Shown in pieces: positions 60,681-64,000 of a stretch of DNA of 64,000 nt; the stretch's first letter is position 1; every line of letters begins with the position of its first letter. This stretch comes from MPNO01 sp965205995. Lineage in GTDB: Bacteria > Pseudomonadota > Alphaproteobacteria > MPNO01. A model generated the notes under the pieces. That model saw only the letters and a program-made list of their open reading frames with translations. It did not search any database and was not told the DNA's origin. The stretch is taken from positions 1,674,001 to 1,738,000 of the forward strand of contig OZ242200.1 of assembly GCA_965205995.1 (NCBI GenBank), in the 5' to 3' direction. The position numbers and the translations under genes were made by a program.

Positions 60681-61400
60681 TTACTCGCCGGCGTGTTTGC
60701 CGAGATAGGTGCGCTGAACCCCCGGGTCGTTCAGAAGATCCTCGCCCGAGCCTTCGAGGGCGATCCGCCCGCGCTCCATCACGTATCCCCGATCCGCGAG
60801 CTGGAGTGCGCGGCGGGCATTCTGCTCGACGAGGAAGATCGTGTTGCCCTCGTCGCGGAGATCGCGCAGCGTGCGGAAAATCCCGGTGACGATCATCGGC
60901 GCCAGGCCGAGCGAGGGCTCGTCCAGCAGCAGCAATTTGGGCCGCCCCATCAAGGCTCGTCCGATGGCGAGCATCTGCTGCTCGCCGCCGCTCAGGGTTC
61001 CGGCCGGCAGGGTTTGCCGTTCGTGGAGCGCCGGAAATTTCTCCAGCATCTCGCCGATATCGGCGCCGATTTCCGCATCCCGCCTCGTATGCGCCCCCAT
61101 CTTGAGGTTTTCGAGCACCGTCATGCGCTTGAGGATCGCCCGCCCCTCCGCGACCTGGCAGATCCCCATCTCGACCGTCCTGTGCGCCGGTTGCCGGACG
61201 ATGTCCCTTCCGTCGAACGAAATCCGCCCGCCGGTTGGCCGGATCAGCCCGGAAATCGTTTTCAGCAGCGTGGTCTTCCCGGCCCCGTTGGCACCGATGA
61301 GGGCGACGATCTCACCGCGCTCGATGGTCAACGCGACCCCGTGCAGCACGCGGATCTGGCCGTAGCCGGCGTGGAGATCGTCGATCTCGAGGATCGTCAC
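60681..61400 (-). CDS. livF: Branched-chain amino acid-type ABC transporter ATP-binding protein
   Basis: A 239-residue LivF-type ATPase with Walker A GANGAGKTTLLKTI, signature LSGGEQQMLAIGRAL, and Walker B LLLLDEPSLGLAP, which is the LivF consensus. The GTG at 61400 overlaps the livG stop by 4 bp (GTGA). The protein pairs with LivG to energise the LivHM channel. Confidence 0.93.
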   Translation of the reverse strand: MTILEIDDLHAGYGQIRVLHGVALTIERGEIVALIGANGAGKTTLLKTISGLIRPTGGRISFDGRDIVRQPAHRTVEMGICQVAEGRAILKRMTVLENLKMGAHTRRDAEIGADIGEMLEKFPALHERQTLPAGTLSGGEQQMLAIGRALMGRPKLLLLDEPSLGLAPMIVTGIFRTLRDLRDEGNTIFLVEQNARRALQLADRGYVMERGRIALEGSGEDLLNDPGVQRTYLGKHAGE

Positions 61401-62197
61401 AGCGTCTCCTCTTCGCCGAGATAGGCCTCGATGACCGCGGGGTCGCGCTGCACCTCGGACGGGCGCCCCTCGGCGATCTTGGTGCCGAAATTGAGCACCG
61501 TGATCCAGTCCGAAATCCCCATCACCAGGTTCATGTCGTGCTCGACCAGAACGACGGTCACGCCACGGTCGCGCACCCGGCAGATCAGCGCGTCGAGATC
61601 CTCGGTCTCGCTGATGTTCATCCCCGCCGCCGGTTCGTCGAGCAGCAGGAGAAGCGGCTCCATCGCCAGCGCCCGGCCGAGCTCCAGCAGGCGCTGCTCG
61701 CCATAAGGCAGATCCGTCGCCATGGCGTGGCGCTTGCCGGCGAGGCCGACGAATTCGAGCGTCTCCAGCGCCCGGCGACGCATCTCGGTCTCCTCCCGCG
61801 CCTCGCCGAACGGGCGGTGCAGCGCCGCCTTCAGGAACGACCGCCAGAGCGACGGGTAGGTGCGCCAGTGCTCGCCCAGCATCACGTTCTCGAGCACGGT
61901 CATGTGGCCGAACAGGCGGATGTTCTGGAAGGTCCTGGCGATGCCGAGCGCCGCGCGCCGGTGCGGCCGGAGCCGCCCGAGCGGTCTCTCCAGGAAGCGG
62001 ATTTCCCCGGAATCGGGCGCCATCACCCCGGAGAGCAGATTGAACAGCGTCGTCTTGCCGGCCCCGTTGGGGCCGATGACCGCGTGTATGCTCCCCTCCC
62101 GCACCGCGATATCGACATCGCGCAGCGCATGGAAACCGCCGAACCGCTTGGTCAGGCCGACCGCCCGGAGGCACGGCCCGCCGAGGGATTCAGACAT
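61397..62197 (-). CDS. livG: Branched-chain amino acid-type ABC transporter ATP-binding protein
   Basis: A 266-residue LivG-type ATPase. It has Walker A GPNGAGKTTLFNLLSG, LGIARTFQNIRLFGHMTVLENVM, LPYGEQRLLELGRAL as a signature variant, and LLLDEPAAGMN as Walker B. The C-terminal LIVSE-like region (VVLVEHDMNLVMG) is typical. It overlaps livM by 8 bp and livF by 4 bp. Confidence 0.93.
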   Translation of the reverse strand: MSESLGGPCLRAVGLTKRFGGFHALRDVDIAVREGSIHAVIGPNGAGKTTLFNLLSGVMAPDSGEIRFLERPLGRLRPHRRAALGIARTFQNIRLFGHMTVLENVMLGEHWRTYPSLWRSFLKAALHRPFGEAREETEMRRRALETLEFVGLAGKRHAMATDLPYGEQRLLELGRALAMEPLLLLLDEPAAGMNISETEDLDALICRVRDRGVTVVLVEHDMNLVMGISDWITVLNFGTKIAEGRPSEVQRDPAVIEAYLGEEETL

Positions 62198-63137
62198 TGC
62201 CCAACCGCCGCTGCAGGAACTGGAACGGCCGTGTGGTGCTCCGCGTGATCAGCCCCTGGGGCCTGAGGACCATCATGACGATGAGGACGAGGCCGTAGAT
62301 GATCAGCCGCTTCTCGTTCTCGAAATCGAGGAATTCGTAGACCGCGTCGTAGACATGGTTCCACGGCGCTTCCTCGGTCCACGAGACCGGGATCAGCTCC
62401 ATCGGATCCCTCAGCGCGCGCAGGAATTCCGGCAGGAGCGAAAGGAACATCGCGCCGAACAGCGGTCCCCAGTAGCTGAACCCGCCGCCGACGAGGGCGA
62501 ACATCAGGATCTCGACGCCGACCAGGATGTTGAAGGTGACCGAGTCGACATAGGTCGAGTAATGGGCGAACAGCGCGCCCGCGAGACCGGCGATGAAGGC
62601 GCCGAGGCCGAAAGCGAAGAGCTTGACGCGCACCACGTCGACCCCGATCACCTCGGCCGCGGTTTCGTCCTCGTGGACGGAGTCCATGGCGCGCCCAAGG
62701 CTGGAGCGTTCGAGACGCGCGAAGAAGACGATCAGCACGGCCACGATGCCGTAGATCCAGATCAGGGCGTTCTCCAGATACGGGATGTTCTGAAAGCCCT
62801 GCGCGCCGCCGGTGTAATCCCAGGTCAGGATGATCACCTGGACGATCTCGGCGAAGCCGAGCGTCAGCAGCAGCAGATAGATCCCCCGGATGCGGAGCGC
62901 CGGGAAGCCGACCCCGACGCCGATCAGCCCGGCGGCGACGCCGCCGGCGAGCAGGCCGAGCGGGAACGGCAGGCCGAGCTTGGCCGTGACGATGCCGGCA
63001 GCATAGGCCCCCACCCCCATGAACCCGGCCTGGCCGAGCGAGATCTGGCCGGTCTTGAACGGGACGTAGAAGCTGTAGGCGGCGATGACGTTGATCCCGG
63101 CGAAGATCAGCACCGAGCGGATATATTCGTCGAACAC
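62190..63137 (-). CDS. livM: Branched-chain amino acid-type ABC transporter permease
   Basis: A 315-residue permease with about nine hydrophobic helices. LivM-type motifs are ISLGQAGFMGVGAYAAGI, GVGFPALRIRGIYLLLLTLGFAE and RSSLGRAMDSVHEDETAAEVIGV. It lies 14 bp after livH and overlaps livG by 8 bp, so the unit is tightly coupled. Confidence 0.93.
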   Translation of the reverse strand: MFDEYIRSVLIFAGINVIAAYSFYVPFKTGQISLGQAGFMGVGAYAAGIVTAKLGLPFPLGLLAGGVAAGLIGVGVGFPALRIRGIYLLLLTLGFAEIVQVIILTWDYTGGAQGFQNIPYLENALIWIYGIVAVLIVFFARLERSSLGRAMDSVHEDETAAEVIGVDVVRVKLFAFGLGAFIAGLAGALFAHYSTYVDSVTFNILVGVEILMFALVGGGFSYWGPLFGAMFLSLLPEFLRALRDPMELIPVSWTEEAPWNHVYDAVYEFLDFENEKRLIIYGLVLIVMMVLRPQGLITRSTTRPFQFLQRRLGNV

Positions 63138-63151
63138 GTTCTGCGCCCCGC

Positions 63152-64000
63152 CTAGCCCGACTCGGTGGTTCGCGTGCCGAACAGCCCGGTGGGCCGGTAG
63201 AGCAGCAGCAGGATCAGGATCACGAAGGTGAAGAAGTCGCGGACGCTGGTGCCGAGATAGCTCGCCGTCAGGATCTCGACCATGCCGAGCAGGATGCCGC
63301 CCACCATCGCCCCCGGCACGTTGCCCAAGCCACCGAGCAGCATGACGACGAGCGCCTTGACCGCGACCTCGAGACCCATATGCGGCGTGATCGCGCTGTT
63401 CTTGATCCCGTCGAGGACCCCGGCGATCCCGGCCAGCGCCGATGCGACGATGAAAGTGACGAGGACCACGCGGTTGACGTCGACACCCAGGAGGGCGGCG
63501 GTCTCATGGCTCTCCGAAGTCGCCCGGATCGCGCGTCCCATCCTGGTCCTCTCGATGAACAGCCAGAGCGCCGCCATCGACAGCAGCGCGACCGCCAGGA
63601 TGAAGATCTGGACCGAGCTGACGGTCAGCGGGCCGATCCGGTAGAGGATCTGCTCGATGGTCTCGGGAAACGCGACCTGCTCGCCGCCGAAGATGTTGAT
63701 CGCCAGGTTTTGCAGCACGATCGTCACGCCGATCGTGCTGATCAGCGGCGCCAGCGGGTAGCGCTTGTCGACCGGCTGCACGGCGAAGCGGGCGATGATC
63801 CAGCCGAGCAGCGCGGTGACCGCCATCGCGCCCGCCATCGCGACATAGATATTGGCGAAGGAGAACCACAGCACGATGTGCAGGCCGATAAACGCGCCCA
63901 CCATGAACACCTCGCCATGGGCGAAATGGAGCAGGCGGAGCACGCCGAAGATGAGCGTATAGCCGATCGCGACCAGCGAATAGGACGCACCGAGCATCAA
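63152..64000 (-). CDS. livH: Branched-chain amino acid-type ABC transporter permease (5' end outside window)
   Basis: 282 residues of a LivH-type permease are visible, running into the window edge. GASYSLVAIGYTLIFGVLRLLHFAHGEVFMVGAF is close to the N-terminus of the family, and about ten residues upstream of it are probably missing. Other motifs are RATSESHETAALLGVDVNRV (the EAA-like ATPase contact), VMLLGGLGNVPGAMVGG and LLLYRPTGLFGTR at the end. It is the first permease gene of the liv unit. Confidence 0.92.
   Translation of the reverse strand: MMLGASYSLVAIGYTLIFGVLRLLHFAHGEVFMVGAFIGLHIVLWFSFANIYVAMAGAMAVTALLGWIIARFAVQPVDKRYPLAPLISTIGVTIVLQNLAINIFGGEQVAFPETIEQILYRIGPLTVSSVQIFILAVALLSMAALWLFIERTRMGRAIRATSESHETAALLGVDVNRVVLVTFIVASALAGIAGVLDGIKNSAITPHMGLEVAVKALVVMLLGGLGNVPGAMVGGILLGMVEILTASYLGTSVRDFFTFVILILLLLYRPTGLFGTRTTESG

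Overview
The window is high-GC, densely packed bacterial DNA with short intergenic gaps. The aerobic-type cobalamin genes, TRAP transporters, a GntR/FCD regulator, DMSP/sarcosine-type GcvT proteins, CbtAB and Opp/Liv ABC systems together suggest a free-living or host-associated alphaproteobacterium, possibly marine. This is inferred from gene content, since no rRNA or marker gene is present. No tRNA, rRNA, CRISPR, IS element or prophage was recognised.

Layout. (1) 1-545: the 5' end of a YbdK-type carboxylate-amine ligase and a small membrane protein, both on the minus strand. (2) 523-7465: a catabolic-looking cluster with a divergent PanB-family enzyme, a GntR/FCD regulator, a DUF6166 protein, a complete TRAP transporter (P, Q, M), a phytanoyl-CoA-type Fe(II)/2OG dioxygenase and a fatty-acid-hydroxylase/sterol-desaturase protein. 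Three copies of an ATATATCA-core element lie before its transcription units. (3) 7537-10892: a minus-strand trio of MetE-like protein, ThDP enzyme and DUF3047 protein. (4) 11079-34114: a large cobalamin island holding a nucleoside deoxyribosyltransferase-like gene, cobT, cobS, cobC, cbiB, cobQ, cobO, cobP, DUF1636, cobW, cobN, cobG, cobH, cobI, cobJ, cobK, cobL, cobE, cobM, cbiD, cobA, cobB, cbtB, cbtA and a His-rich exported protein. It covers uroporphyrinogen III to cobalamin except the small chelatase subunits and lower-base synthesis. CbiD is present where CobF would be expected.

(5) 34126-39604: an oligopeptide-type ABC importer (oppF, D, C, B, A order along the window, transcribed A to F). 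(6) 39850-44097: a 1415-residue autotransporter with leucine-rich repeats and a Calx-beta domain. (7) 44116-47804: acyl-CoA ligase, aldo/keto reductase, a small membrane protein and a VOC protein. (8) 48042-51736: a covalent-flavin sarcosine/dimethylglycine-dehydrogenase-like protein and a DmdA-like GcvT protein. (9) 51751-53519: a cytochrome c and a multicopper oxidase whose reading frame is broken, ending at a clear intrinsic terminator. (10) 53662-55455: an inverse-autotransporter barrel fused to an alpha/beta hydrolase, the most unusual protein here. (11) 55614-59300: a HTH+PBP regulator facing a class III metal/oxyanion ABC importer. (12) 59430-64000: a branched-chain-amino-acid-type (Liv) ABC importer, with the last permease cut by the window edge.

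The main functional themes are vitamin B12 synthesis with cobalt uptake, import and breakdown of small organic compounds (TRAP, Opp, Liv, one-carbon demethylation), and surface display (two different autotransporter types). Many genes overlap by 4 bp (ATGA, GTGA, TTGA), so operons are probably translationally coupled.
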